64,000 bases of DNA from Pseudobdellovibrionaceae bacterium (GTDB taxonomy: Bacteria > Bdellovibrionota > Bdellovibrionia > Bdellovibrionales > Bdellovibrionaceae): the NCBI GenBank assembly GCA_030158485.1, contig JAOASS010000014.1, forward strand, positions 49,367-113,366, given 5' to 3'. How positions within the stretch are numbered: the stretch's first letter is position 1; every line of letters begins with the position of its first letter. The position numbers were made by a program, and so were the translations under genes. The notes under the pieces are model-generated. The model did no database searches, was not told where the DNA came from, and worked only from the letters and a program-made list of their open reading frames with translations. Below, in pieces: positions 9,661 through 18,513 of this stretch.

Positions 9661-9750
9661 CCACACGTCCACCTTGAAATTTAATGAAGAGTCATTCAGC
9701 ATAAAATCAGAGGGCGTAAAGGACTCAACTATCTCGCAAGGAGGCGGAGA

Positions 9751-10071
9751 TTGTCTGGGATCGTAGAAGAAAAAAATTTAGAGCGCATGGAAGCACTCTT
9801 AGCTTATTCAGCACGTGGCGTGCATATCTTATTTGACAACAAGTCACTTGCAGATGTGCTGAAACACGTCAAAGACGATGCTGATTTTTTCAATTTTGAT
9901 AAAATGAAAAAAGTGCAAGATGTCATGACAGAACTGATTGCAAAACCCAGTTTCTTTGAAAAAGTGTCTTATATTAAAACACTGGACAGAGAATCTTTCG
10001 AAATGGTTGTCAGAGCTTACTTCCATATTGTGGAAAGCACTGTTCGCACGAATCACGATCTCAATCACTAA
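9751..10071 (+). CDS. Small hypothetical protein, TTG start
   Basis: A 106-residue, mostly helical, acidic/basic mixed protein without signal peptide, membrane segment or recognisable motif. The TTG start is chosen because a perfect AAGGAGG Shine-Dalgarno (9738-9744) precedes it by six bases, and no ATG lies near. The strong ribosome site suggests high or tightly set expression. The function is unknown, and it is apparently monocistronic. It is divergent from the duplicated-domain gene and shares its palindromic intergenic region. Confidence 0.75.
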   Translation: MSGIVEEKNLERMEALLAYSARGVHILFDNKSLADVLKHVKDDADFFNFDKMKKVQDVMTELIAKPSFFEKVSYIKTLDRESFEMVVRAYFHIVESTVRTNHDLNH

Positions 10072-10232
10072 TCATCAATCTTAAATTTAATAGATCATTT
10101 TGAGACTTCTGAAGATTTCGTTTTTTTGTTGAACTTTTAGCGCCCTATTTTGACCCAAATAACGGTTAGCTCAACAAACCTAGACCAATGTCTTGTATTC
10201 TTTGATCAAAGCATTCGTCCAGGAGGACACTC

Positions 10233-11387
10233 ATGAATACCACGCAATCACGTTTTGCTACCGTGGCAATGGGAGTTCTCGCAATGTTGTACGTTACCGG
10301 ATGTGAGAGTCAAAACCAGGTTCCACAAGAAGAAGTTCGATTTCATGCCTATGACATCAACGCTTATCCTTTGAATAAAGTCGTCTGCGATCCCATGGGA
10401 AGCAGTGGTGGCAGTTCTCCAAAACAAGGGGTTAAAGCTGAACTTTTTTATCGCTCCCAAGGGCAGCCACGATATTATACGGCCCAGCAGTATATTGATC
10501 ACACGACTCAAGCCGATCAAAATCTCTTTTTTTCGGATATCTTTGTACCAACCCGTTTGTTTAACGTGGGTTTTACCACTCAGACAAGCGGCGTCTTAAA
10601 AGATGATACCGGCCAAACTTTGATTGAATATTTTGGCCTTAAAATGAAAACGACGATTCGCCTCTCGCCAAATGATTCAGAAGGTGTTTACGAATTTGCA
10701 CTTCTCAGTGACGATGGTTCGCTGATGAGTATCAAAGAAAATGATACTTGGAAGCAAATCATTAATAATGACGGCGACCATCCGACTCGTCTTGGCTGTT
10801 CATCACATCGCGTGACGATGACTGCCGATACAAAATTAGAAACCGAAATTCTTTATTACCAAGGACCTCGTACACACATCTCCAATACTTTGCTTTGGAG
10901 AAAATTAAGTGATGCTCAAGTTGCAGGTCAGGATTTAGCTTGTGGCCAAACTGGAAATGACCACTGGTTTCAATCGACAAATAATTCCATCCCAACAGCT
11001 CACTTCACAGGACTACTTGCAAGAGGCTGGAATGTTGTCAGTCAAAGTAACTTTTATGTTCCACAAGAAAGTACAGAAAACGCTCAGTACAATCCTTGTA
11101 CTGATGGAATGGCACCTGTTATTTCTGATTTACAAATCACAGAGCTTGTCAGCACTGACATCTGGGTGGGTTGGCAAACTGATTTACCTTCAACAGGTCA
11201 GCTTATTATCACAAATGTCGCAACTGGTGATACTGTTTTGACAGCTACAGATAATATTTTAAGAACACGTCATAATATTCACTATTCTGGTTTGGAACCA
11301 AACACACAGTATCAATTACGAGTGATTAATGTGTCAGAAGATTTGGGTAAGGCACTGGGTGGACCCATTGACTTTACGACGCCTTAA
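10233..11387 (+). CDS. Lipoprotein with PA14-like and fibronectin type III-like domains
   Basis: A lipoprotein signal peptide ends in the lipobox VTGC, with lipidated C24. Residues about 60-215 look like a PA14 beta-barrel domain (F-Y-x-F, LLSDDGSL, I-N-N-D-G-D-H and a following YYQGP segment), a fold linked to carbohydrate binding or processing. Residues about 290-384 read as a fibronectin type III domain (WVGWQTD..., YSGLEPNTQYQLRV, closing PIDFTTP). Such a surface lipoprotein could bind glycans. A strong AGGAGGA site precedes the ATG. It stands first in a block of exported proteins. Domain calls are by pattern only. Confidence 0.75.
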   Translation: MNTTQSRFATVAMGVLAMLYVTGCESQNQVPQEEVRFHAYDINAYPLNKVVCDPMGSSGGSSPKQGVKAELFYRSQGQPRYYTAQQYIDHTTQADQNLFFSDIFVPTRLFNVGFTTQTSGVLKDDTGQTLIEYFGLKMKTTIRLSPNDSEGVYEFALLSDDGSLMSIKENDTWKQIINNDGDHPTRLGCSSHRVTMTADTKLETEILYYQGPRTHISNTLLWRKLSDAQVAGQDLACGQTGNDHWFQSTNNSIPTAHFTGLLARGWNVVSQSNFYVPQESTENAQYNPCTDGMAPVISDLQITELVSTDIWVGWQTDLPSTGQLIITNVATGDTVLTATDNILRTRHNIHYSGLEPNTQYQLRVINVSEDLGKALGGPIDFTTP

Positions 11388-11408
11388 TTTTTGATTTGAT
11401 ATCAAAAA
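11388..11408. terminator. Weak AT-rich hairpin after the PA14-like lipoprotein gene
   Basis: TTTTTGAT pairs with ATCAAAAA across a five-base loop, directly after the stop codon at 11387. It has no GC-rich core and no T-tract on the plus strand, so it would be a poor intrinsic terminator. Confidence 0.25.
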
Positions 11409-11418
11409 GCCACACGAC

Positions 11419-11437
11419 TTGAAAGTTTAACTTTCAA
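11419..11437. promoter_or_regulatory. Perfect 8-bp inverted repeat upstream of a small secreted protein gene
   Basis: TTGAAAGT and ACTTTCAA are separated by TTA, 27 bases before the ATG at 11464. The position between two genes on the same strand allows either an operator or a leader hairpin. The following bases contain an AGAGG ribosome-site-like sequence. Confidence 0.3.
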
Positions 11438-11463
11438 AGGAATTCAACCGAAGAGGTCAGAAG

Positions 11464-11784
11464 ATGAAAATTTTCTTACCTCTTCTGTTTTTTTTATCTT
11501 TCGTTTATATTCCAAAAGTCTACGGCGAATACCGTGTTTTTGTCTTAGAGATCTCCAAACCGAATCCCGACAAAAGCCAGCCTCCTATTAAGCGAACAGT
11601 TCAAAGTAATTTAGATCCAGTCCAGTACCGTGATTATTATCCGCTCACGCCCGATGAACAAATTGATTACGTTGACACTTGGATGTGCACAGGAAGAACA
11701 AGTGAATTCCTGGACTATTGCCCCGCACCCTCTCAAAAAGCCCAGATTCCAGAGCCCAATGTCTCAAATCAAAACGGTCCATGA
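11464..11784 (+). CDS. Small exported hypothetical protein
   Basis: A 106-residue protein with a clear signal peptide (MKIF + hydrophobic core, cleavage near residue 21 after VYG). The mature part is Pro/Asp/Tyr-rich with two Cys (WMCTGR and YCPAP), probably forming one disulfide in the periplasm or outside. No family was recognised. It lies 12 bases upstream of the coiled-coil/alpha-crystallin-like gene and is almost certainly co-transcribed with it, so the two may act together. Confidence 0.7.
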   Translation: MKIFLPLLFFLSFVYIPKVYGEYRVFVLEISKPNPDKSQPPIKRTVQSNLDPVQYRDYYPLTPDEQIDYVDTWMCTGRTSEFLDYCPAPSQKAQIPEPNVSNQNGP

Positions 11785-11796
11785 TAAACTTATTCC

Positions 11797-13095
11797 ATGG
11801 CAGTGGAATCTTCAAAAGCTCGAAGTCGGTATCAAGATGATCTTGCAGATCTGCAGGCGGAATACTCTCGAAAAAAGAAAAAGTTGAACGAACAAAATGA
11901 AGCTGAAATCAATGATTTACAAGAAGGTCATCAAAGTAAAAAGCAAGCTCTGAATATGCAAAACGAAGCTTCGGTTAACCATATCCAAAAAACACAACAA
12001 GAGACTTTAGAAAACTATGCAGCTTCCCGCGCAAAAGCCGCAGAAAAAGGAAAAGAAAAAGTCGAAAAAATGCAAACAGCTTACAATTCTAGAATTGATG
12101 AAATGCAACAAGATCGAGCGTTAGCTATCAACAATATCAACGCTGAAAAAAAAGCAAAGCTTCAAGAAATTATGGAATATACTCAAGCAAAAGTAAATGA
12201 AGCCCGAGAAAATGGAAAGCGCGAACTCGATTCGATTAAAAATCATTACAAAACACAAACACTGACTCAAAACGAAAAATCTGCTTCGAAACTTGAACAA
12301 ACTCGTGAAAACAACGATGTTCAAATTGAAAGCGAAAAAATGCGCGGAGAAAGGTCTCAAGAAAAAGTTCGCTTAACTTATGAACAACAAATTAAAAAAT
12401 TGCACCAAGAAGGTGATGCTCAAGCTGAATTCGAAAAAAACTTAGCTGATCAAAAATTACAAAAAGTCGATTCTGAATTTAAAAAGAATTATGAAAAAGC
12501 TTATCAAACTTGGACTCAACGTGAAAAGTACATGCAAGACTCCTACGCGCAAAAGCTTGAAACTCAAAAAGAAAACCATCAAGAACTGATTAAAAATCAA
12601 AATCAGCATTTCGAAAAAGTTTATGGAAAAAAAGAAACTGACAATCAAATAGCACTTGGAATTCAAGAAAGTCGCTACACAAAACAAGTCTTAAATCAAA
12701 AACGAAAAATGATGCGAGAAGTAAGTCAGTACGCAGGAAAAGAAGAAGATCCTTTCTATAAAATCGAAGACCGGGGTTCGCGAATTAAAGAAACATCACG
12801 CTCTTATATTTTAGAAGCTTATTCCCCCGAACACGAAAAAGATTCAATCCGAGTCACTGTCGATCGATCAAAAGCCGTTATTAGCGGGCAAAGAGCCTTT
12901 AACGATAAACTTGAAGACGAAACAAAAAAAATCTCCACTGACAACTTCCAAAGCTTCAGAGAAGAATTTAAATTCGATATCCCCGTCGCCACCGAAGCTA
13001 TGGTCCGCGAACGTCGGGGCGATTATGTCATATTTGAAATACCCAAAATGTCGGCAGTCGACAGCCAAACTGTAAAGTTTTCTAAAAAAGTTTAG
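11797..13095 (+). CDS. Long coiled-coil protein with a C-terminal alpha-crystallin (Hsp20)-like domain
   Basis: Residues about 5-310 are a continuous, highly charged Lys/Glu/Gln coiled coil without signal peptide. Residues about 335-418 resemble an alpha-crystallin domain: SYILEAYSP like the Y-x-L-x-x-x-L-P strand, then DSIRVTVDRSKAVISGQR like the I-x-V-x-V-x-x-x-x-L-x-I-x-G-E-R strand. FREEFKFDIP matches the F-x-R-x-F-x-L-P strand, and the domain closes with GDYVIFEIPK, matching the G-V-L-x-I-x-I-P-K end. No family with this layout is known to me. It could be a cytoplasmic scaffold or holdase. It converges with the pseudopilin operon, 13 bases away. Confidence 0.7.
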   Translation: MAVESSKARSRYQDDLADLQAEYSRKKKKLNEQNEAEINDLQEGHQSKKQALNMQNEASVNHIQKTQQETLENYAASRAKAAEKGKEKVEKMQTAYNSRIDEMQQDRALAINNINAEKKAKLQEIMEYTQAKVNEARENGKRELDSIKNHYKTQTLTQNEKSASKLEQTRENNDVQIESEKMRGERSQEKVRLTYEQQIKKLHQEGDAQAEFEKNLADQKLQKVDSEFKKNYEKAYQTWTQREKYMQDSYAQKLETQKENHQELIKNQNQHFEKVYGKKETDNQIALGIQESRYTKQVLNQKRKMMREVSQYAGKEEDPFYKIEDRGSRIKETSRSYILEAYSPEHEKDSIRVTVDRSKAVISGQRAFNDKLEDETKKISTDNFQSFREEFKFDIPVATEAMVRERRGDYVIFEIPKMSAVDSQTVKFSKKV

Positions 13096-13108
13096 GGAAC
13101 TGAAGGCT

Positions 13109-14011
13109 TTAAGGACAAGCTTGAGAATTGGGACCTGAACAAGTTCCAGCCAAGCAGCTTCTTGTTTGCCTGCCGTCAGAACAAGCCGTCCAATCGGACC
13201 ACACGCCATTTCTTGATAAGGATCCACAAGTCGCGACCCCATTGATGTAGCTCGTGACAAAGTTCCCTGGACCACAATTCACTGTCTGAGCATTTGTGAT
13301 ACATTTTCCTGAACCATCGACTGTTCCACCAAGAGTCGCACAAATTTCTAAGCCCGTTCCCATGCAATCTTGTGCCGTTGCATCCCAAACAAGTCCCAAG
13401 TCTTCACAAAGAACTTGCGGATTCATTTCGGGAACAAGGTCGCAAGTTTGAATCACACCTGATGCATCTGTTTCGATCCTTAAAGTTTGAATAACTAATG
13501 GTTTAAAGCTCATTTCATTTTCTGATAATGCCGCAACTTTCACTTGTAGATCAACAGTGTATAGATTTGGCGCCACAGCTACCGGAGCATTCAATGAATC
13601 ATGATTTGTGATGGTCATCGAAATCACTTGCAGTTTTGAGCCTGTCGAAACGGCAGTGCTCAAACCTGGTACCACACTTAAATTATAAGTCGGTAAAGCA
13701 TCACTTTCTTGCATGAGACTCGTTAAAGAATAATTTGGCGTCGCACCGAATGAAACGTTATTCAGGTCTCGCAAATTATAAAGACAAGTTGCAGATCGTC
13801 CCAGAGCGGATTCAATTTGTGACTGTAAGGACTTGATTTCATTTTTTATCGAAGCCCGACTCACTTCAGAGTTCATATTGGCACCGATGGTCATCAAGGC
13901 AAATGCGAGAGCTCCCAAAAGGCTCACGGCAATCATGACTTCCACAAGTCCAAAGCCTGATTCTTGAAGTTTGGAAAATTTGATAACAGCTATTCTTTTT
14001 TGTTTTATCAT
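13109..14011 (-). CDS. Prepilin-like protein 3 of cluster, Cys-rich tail with TSP1-like motif
   Basis: A type II/IV prepilin N-terminus, GFGLVEVMIAVSLLG (about residues 19-33), predicts cleavage by prepilin peptidase after Gly and N-methylation. A roughly 150-residue pilin-like middle follows. The tail contains two C-x-x-LG...C modules (CEDLGLVWD..., CATLGGTVD...) and ends with WSDWTAC...R-x-x-R-S-C, which resembles a thrombospondin type 1 repeat. It is the last gene of a three-gene minus-strand operon. An upstream in-frame GTG at 14032 would add seven residues; ATG 14011 was chosen because an AGG-type ribosome site fits better. Confidence 0.85.
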   Translation of the reverse strand: MIKQKRIAVIKFSKLQESGFGLVEVMIAVSLLGALAFALMTIGANMNSEVSRASIKNEIKSLQSQIESALGRSATCLYNLRDLNNVSFGATPNYSLTSLMQESDALPTYNLSVVPGLSTAVSTGSKLQVISMTITNHDSLNAPVAVAPNLYTVDLQVKVAALSENEMSFKPLVIQTLRIETDASGVIQTCDLVPEMNPQVLCEDLGLVWDATAQDCMGTGLEICATLGGTVDGSGKCITNAQTVNCGPGNFVTSYINGVATCGSLSRNGVWSDWTACSDGRQTRSCLAGTCSGPNSQACP

Positions 14012-14053
14012 AAGCTCTTTAATTTTCCTCACTGCAAATCATAGATTAAAAAT

Positions 14054-15016
14054 TTATGGTGAAACGCAATCTTCAACTGTCGGCCCGTCACATATACCCA
14101 ATAAACAAGTTCGAGTTCGAGTTCCTGGCCCAGGGCTTGGGGAACATCGCGTCCATCTTGACCAAGTTGGCGTCGCAGCTGGAGTCTGACAAATTGGCAT
14201 ACCATCACTATAACCCACAATCACTTGATTAGGATCAGGACATGAGAAGTCTTTAAGCGCAGAGGGTAGCTTGCAATACCATGGAGGTTGCCAACACCAT
14301 CGTGTGATACAAACAGCCGGCTGACTGCCACCGAGTTCAGCACATAAACTTCTTTTTGCTTCGGGAGACGTCGGAAGACATGTGCCCGTTCCAGACATCT
14401 CCAAACCCATAACGTCTTCGCAGCTCTCCCTTGGTGGCGCAGTATCGCGAGTTGATAAACAGTCTTGTAAGTTTCGAGATCCGTCTGTGTGCAAAACAAT
14501 AGACGGGATAACAATGGGTTTTAAAGTCACTTCTCCTTTGGGCGTTGTAAAAGTCACTCGTAAAGACCCCAAGTAAGTTCGGACTGTCGTATTGTTTTTT
14601 ACCAAAACGGGGTTGTTCGAAGCTGAACTAGGAGAAGTGAGCTGCATACTCGCCACTTGTAATTTTGAATTAGGAAAAACTGGAACTCCCGTCGCAGGTA
14701 TAACTGTTGAAACTTCAGTGGTTCCAGTGGGGTCATATTCTTTAATCGCAGCAAAGTCGGTTTTGATGGCTCCAGCCCTAAGAGAAAAACCATTCGCGAC
14801 AAGATTCGCGTGACACAGAGCGGGCTTTCTAAAAATATTCTCAAGTTGATTCTGCAATGAATTACGATCAGCTGCTAGTTGAGCCGAAGCCATTTGTTTC
14901 CAAACCTGAGAAACTAAGCTCGCCACACCTAAACCCACAACTCCAACTAAAGCAGTGACCACGAGGGTCTCAACTAAACTGAAGCCTTGATCGGAACTTA
15001 TATTTTTTTTGATCAT
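14054..15016 (-). CDS. Prepilin-like protein 2 of cluster, Cys-rich tail with TSP1-like motif
   Basis: The start MIKKNISSDQ is followed by the prepilin motif GFSLVETLVVTALVG, with Glu at +5 of the mature protein. The rest is a pilin-like body and a Cys-rich tail: an ESCED...C module, a C-AELGG module, an unusual Trp/Cys-rich insert (CWQPPWYC), then TWSRWTRC with T-R-T-R-T-C as in thrombospondin type 1 repeats. It is paralogous to the genes on either side. Pseudopilins are incorporated into type IV pilus or type II secretion filaments; minor pilins at tips often carry adhesive domains, which would suit this tail. The adhesin role is inference. Confidence 0.85.
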   Translation of the reverse strand: MIKKNISSDQGFSLVETLVVTALVGVVGLGVASLVSQVWKQMASAQLAADRNSLQNQLENIFRKPALCHANLVANGFSLRAGAIKTDFAAIKEYDPTGTTEVSTVIPATGVPVFPNSKLQVASMQLTSPSSASNNPVLVKNNTTVRTYLGSLRVTFTTPKGEVTLKPIVIPSIVLHTDGSRNLQDCLSTRDTAPPRESCEDVMGLEMSGTGTCLPTSPEAKRSLCAELGGSQPAVCITRWCWQPPWYCKLPSALKDFSCPDPNQVIVGYSDGMPICQTPAATPTWSRWTRCSPSPGPGTRTRTCLLGICDGPTVEDCVSP

Positions 15017-15056
15017 GACATTTTGTCTTTCTCAAATAAGAAAATTTTTAAAAGTT

Positions 15057-16226
15057 TCAGTAGGGGTTCATGATTTCAGTGTAGTCGGTCCACGTTGGTC
15101 CTCCAACAGAACCCGTAACCTCGGCAGCACCAGGTGAACAATAACTACCGGGTCCTCCACCCACTCTTGTTCCATTCGGAGGACACGCAGTCGCGCTACA
15201 AATTGTATATTGACCACCGCCGCCGGGATTGTTGCTATCGGGTAACGGCACTGTGCTGACACATGTAAAAGTACATCCGATATAAGGAGCATTGTACTGG
15301 CTGCAAGTCTTAGAACTAGCACCGGAACAATTTCCTGCAATACATGATCTTGTTACCGTCGCACTTCCACAACCTGTTGGACAGCTTGTTGGCCACGGCC
15401 CCCAAACTCCAGCAGTTAAGGGCTCACACACAGGCTGTCCGCTGCCATCGAAGCGGTTCACAGCTTGACCAGCAGGGCATGCCATGGTCAAAGCTGGAAC
15501 GACTTCACATTTGCCAGTCGTCGCATTAATTGTTCCACCGAGCTCTGCACAAGTTCTTTCTGCATTTTGAACGCAACCACCACCAGGGTTGGGATTCGAG
15601 CGCGTCGGTTCGTATTGTTTCCAAACCATTCCAAGTGCCGCACAAGTTGTTTCAGGAACTGCTTGAACAGAAGAAGCACTGCATTCTGAAAAGTTTCCGG
15701 CCAAATCCGTTTTCATGATAATCGAAGGCACAATAACAGGCTTCATCGCCACTGTTTTGTCTGTGGGTGCAAATTCAATTACGACGTCAGATAAATAACT
15801 TTTTATTGTTCCCACAGTTGAAATTAGAATCGGAGCACCCGTCCCGCCTGGACCTGTAATTTTCATAGCGGAAGCTCTTAATTTTGAGCCAGCGGCGATA
15901 GGTTGATTTAATCCTGGAACAAGAGTCGCAATAGAAGTTGGATTGTTATCTGCGTAATCACGTAACACTGAAAAAGTTAGAACTGGATTAGCCGCACGAA
16001 TTTTAATGCCTGCGACGTTCATATTTCGATCACAAGCGTAGGGCTTTTTCAAAACTGCTTCGACTGAAGACTGTAAAGAATTACGCTCAACTCGAGCCGA
16101 AGTCTGTGCCATCTGATTCGCAGACTGGGTCACAAGAGCCCCAATCCCCAAACCCACTATAGTCAAAATACTAATCGAGACCAAAGTCTCAACAAGGGTA
16201 AAACCGTGATTATTATTTAAATTCAT
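15057..16226 (-). CDS. Prepilin-like protein 1 of cluster, Cys-rich tail with TSP1-like motif
   Basis: First gene of the operon. ATG 16226 is preceded by GAGAGG; a TTG nine bases further out is possible. The prepilin motif GFTLVETLVSISILTIVG is near the N-terminus. The pilin body (to about 200) is followed by CAALG...C and CAELGGTINATTGKC modules, then GVWGPWPTSCPTGCGSATVTRSC, the best thrombospondin-type-1 match of the three (W-x-x-W...C...C-G...R-x-C). It ends in a Gly/Pro/Cys-rich extension about 55 residues longer than in its paralogues. It is probably secreted through a type II/IV pilus-like machine encoded elsewhere. Confidence 0.85.
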   Translation of the reverse strand: MNLNNNHGFTLVETLVSISILTIVGLGIGALVTQSANQMAQTSARVERNSLQSSVEAVLKKPYACDRNMNVAGIKIRAANPVLTFSVLRDYADNNPTSIATLVPGLNQPIAAGSKLRASAMKITGPGGTGAPILISTVGTIKSYLSDVVIEFAPTDKTVAMKPVIVPSIIMKTDLAGNFSECSASSVQAVPETTCAALGMVWKQYEPTRSNPNPGGGCVQNAERTCAELGGTINATTGKCEVVPALTMACPAGQAVNRFDGSGQPVCEPLTAGVWGPWPTSCPTGCGSATVTRSCIAGNCSGASSKTCSQYNAPYIGCTFTCVSTVPLPDSNNPGGGGQYTICSATACPPNGTRVGGGPGSYCSPGAAEVTGSVGGPTWTDYTEIMNPY

Positions 16227-16370
16227 ACCTCTCAATTTTAAACTAAATTTTTGTTTTTATTCAAATTTCTAATTTATTTCCAAACCAAATCACTACGTTT
16301 GACTTGAAAAATTAAATTCCAAATTTGAGATTTCCCATTTTGAGAAAAATGACATTTTTTGTGAAACTGA

Positions 16371-18353
16371 TTGAGAGAATACAATTCAAAAGCTCTAGAC
16401 CCCATTAGATTTCAAATCTGTCTGGTACGATCTTCGCTAGCATCAATTCTTATGTTGTTAGCGCTCTTCATTTTTATTCAAGCGTTTGGTGCAAAATCCG
16501 ACTTAAGCTTACTTCAGCGTGCCCAGTCAGACGAACCTGTTCATACAGAGTTGCTGGACGAAGATGGGTTAAGAGGATTTATTAAAGTCTATGAAAACGG
16601 CACTTGGGTGCCGCTGCCTCAAGTCAGACGAACTCAATACTTTACATATGCTTTCGAAAAAATGCCTTTGATTTTAGAACATCTAAATCGCAATGAAAGC
16701 TTTATCAAAAATTTAAGCGAATCAGAACTTCACATGCTACAACAAATCGATGATTATCTTAAAATAAAAAAAATAAGACTTCAATTTTCCTATAATCAAG
16801 CTTACTTCCAATTAAACACCAACGAAACTGTTCGTACAGCTTCGACTACGCCTGAAATTGACAGCGATATCTTCATCAATAAACTGATTATAGACGATCC
16901 TTTAAATGAAATTAATTTTTCTGATGCTTTAAGACTTCTGATCCACGAATTGGGTCATAAAATCAAAAAATCAAGTCAATCTGAACTTGATCTACTTGCA
17001 AATAAAATTAAAAACACATTTGAAAATGAAATCGAGTCCAAAAGTCTTATTGGATTAGGTAAAATGACTTTAGTGAAAAATCCTTTTCTTATTTTTGTCG
17101 AGAACTCTGATGAAGTGATCGAATTGTCTGAACAACTTATGAAAACACTTAACTTAAAACAACAGATGATAAAACCCGGTATGATGTATTCCTCTTACTC
17201 AAACGAGCAAAAAAAAGTCATACGTCAAACTTCAATTTTAGAAGCTCAAACCTATTTAGGACCGTTGAATCATACCATTCTACGATTAAAATCAAACTAT
17301 TCTGCACATTTTGCATCAAATCAGTTAGCGAGTGAGTTTATAGATGCATTGCAATTTAGCTCACTTGCTACGGAAAATGATGTCCTTATCACTTCAAATC
17401 CAAAATCGCCTTTTAAACTTTTGAGCTCAAAAAAGCTTTATCAGGTCGAAGATCAAATAATAATTGGAAGTATTTCAGCTCAATGGCTCGATCACAATCG
17501 AATCGAAATTTCGGCACAAATTCCTAAAGTATTGAATACAGAATTTCCAGATCTCTTGATTGAAAATGGAAAAATATCATTTCGCTTGAAAATACAAAGT
17601 CTTGACGAGAAAGGAAATGCAAAATGGCTTTTGAATACTGAAAATGGAGCTCAAGATTCTGAGTTTTTGGCACAAGCCGTTGTCACAAAGGCAGGTAAAA
17701 TTATTTTTTCAGAAAATGGAATTCTGCTAAAACTTCTTGGTGATCAACAACTCCAATCAAAACTTCGATTAAAATCAATTCAAGTTCAAAATACCGAGCC
17801 CGAGATGAATGAAAAAGGACCTGCTCAAGCTTTTATTAAACTTCGCTTTAAATCACGCACTCCCATCAAAGAAGTCAGACTTGCTTTTACAAAAGAGTGG
17901 GCTTCTTATGCAAAATATCAAGTTACTGAACCCCATTTTTTTAGCTCTAATTTACAAAATGGATATCCACGAAGTGAATCCCCATTAGCGTACAAAGATG
18001 GTATCGATTTTATGATCTTTGATGAAACTGATTTTACGCAAAAAAAAGTGGGACCGTACTATGAAGTTGAAATCACCAAAGAAGAATACCTCGAACACAT
18101 TTCAATTTTTGCTGGCCAGTACACACAACATATAAGTTGGGCTTATACAAATACTCAAACAGCAAAAAAATATTTCGGTATTGATGAAGGTCATCGAAAA
18201 ATCTCCCATATCGAAGCTGTTAACACTTCTCTTGAACAAGTCTCAACAAAATGGCGGACTTCAGTAAAGTACAGAATTTATGAACAACGCTTCTGTCGTG
18301 AGCTCATTCAAAGACAGGAAGCCTTTCAAAGAAATTTAAAAAATAGTTATTAA
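16371..18353 (+). CDS. Exported hypothetical protein with HELGH zinc-site motif
   Basis: The protein has about 660 residues with one hydrophobic export segment (about 21-40, SLASILMLLALFIFIQAFGA), so it is probably periplasmic or secreted. HELGH at about 192-196, in the context ALRLLIHELGHKIKK, matches the HExxH zinc-metalloprotease signature. The rest is beta-rich with no recognised domain. The start is uncertain: TTG 16371 gives a Lys/Arg-containing n-region; the ATG at 16452 would leave a signal peptide without positive charge. It neighbours a second HExGH lipoprotein (18514-20361) and may form a pair with it. Confidence 0.65.
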   Translation: MREYNSKALDPIRFQICLVRSSLASILMLLALFIFIQAFGAKSDLSLLQRAQSDEPVHTELLDEDGLRGFIKVYENGTWVPLPQVRRTQYFTYAFEKMPLILEHLNRNESFIKNLSESELHMLQQIDDYLKIKKIRLQFSYNQAYFQLNTNETVRTASTTPEIDSDIFINKLIIDDPLNEINFSDALRLLIHELGHKIKKSSQSELDLLANKIKNTFENEIESKSLIGLGKMTLVKNPFLIFVENSDEVIELSEQLMKTLNLKQQMIKPGMMYSSYSNEQKKVIRQTSILEAQTYLGPLNHTILRLKSNYSAHFASNQLASEFIDALQFSSLATENDVLITSNPKSPFKLLSSKKLYQVEDQIIIGSISAQWLDHNRIEISAQIPKVLNTEFPDLLIENGKISFRLKIQSLDEKGNAKWLLNTENGAQDSEFLAQAVVTKAGKIIFSENGILLKLLGDQQLQSKLRLKSIQVQNTEPEMNEKGPAQAFIKLRFKSRTPIKEVRLAFTKEWASYAKYQVTEPHFFSSNLQNGYPRSESPLAYKDGIDFMIFDETDFTQKKVGPYYEVEITKEEYLEHISIFAGQYTQHISWAYTNTQTAKKYFGIDEGHRKISHIEAVNTSLEQVSTKWRTSVKYRIYEQRFCRELIQRQEAFQRNLKNSY

Positions 18354-18513
18354 CCTAAAAACTCCGAAATCAAAATCAACCAAAAACGAATAACTTTTAA
18401 ACACTTCTAAAATATTTGAGAAATCTTTTCTGAGCCCGTACTTGCTCCACAATAAATCAGGATTCTGTCCTATATTGCGTTTTTAATTCGCATTATTGGG
18501 AGTCCAGAATACC

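Noticed and set aside
11388-11437. Terminator between the PA14-like lipoprotein and the small exported protein genes
   Set aside because: Both hairpins here lack a GC-rich stem and a following T-tract, so transcription may read through; kept only as low-confidence elements.
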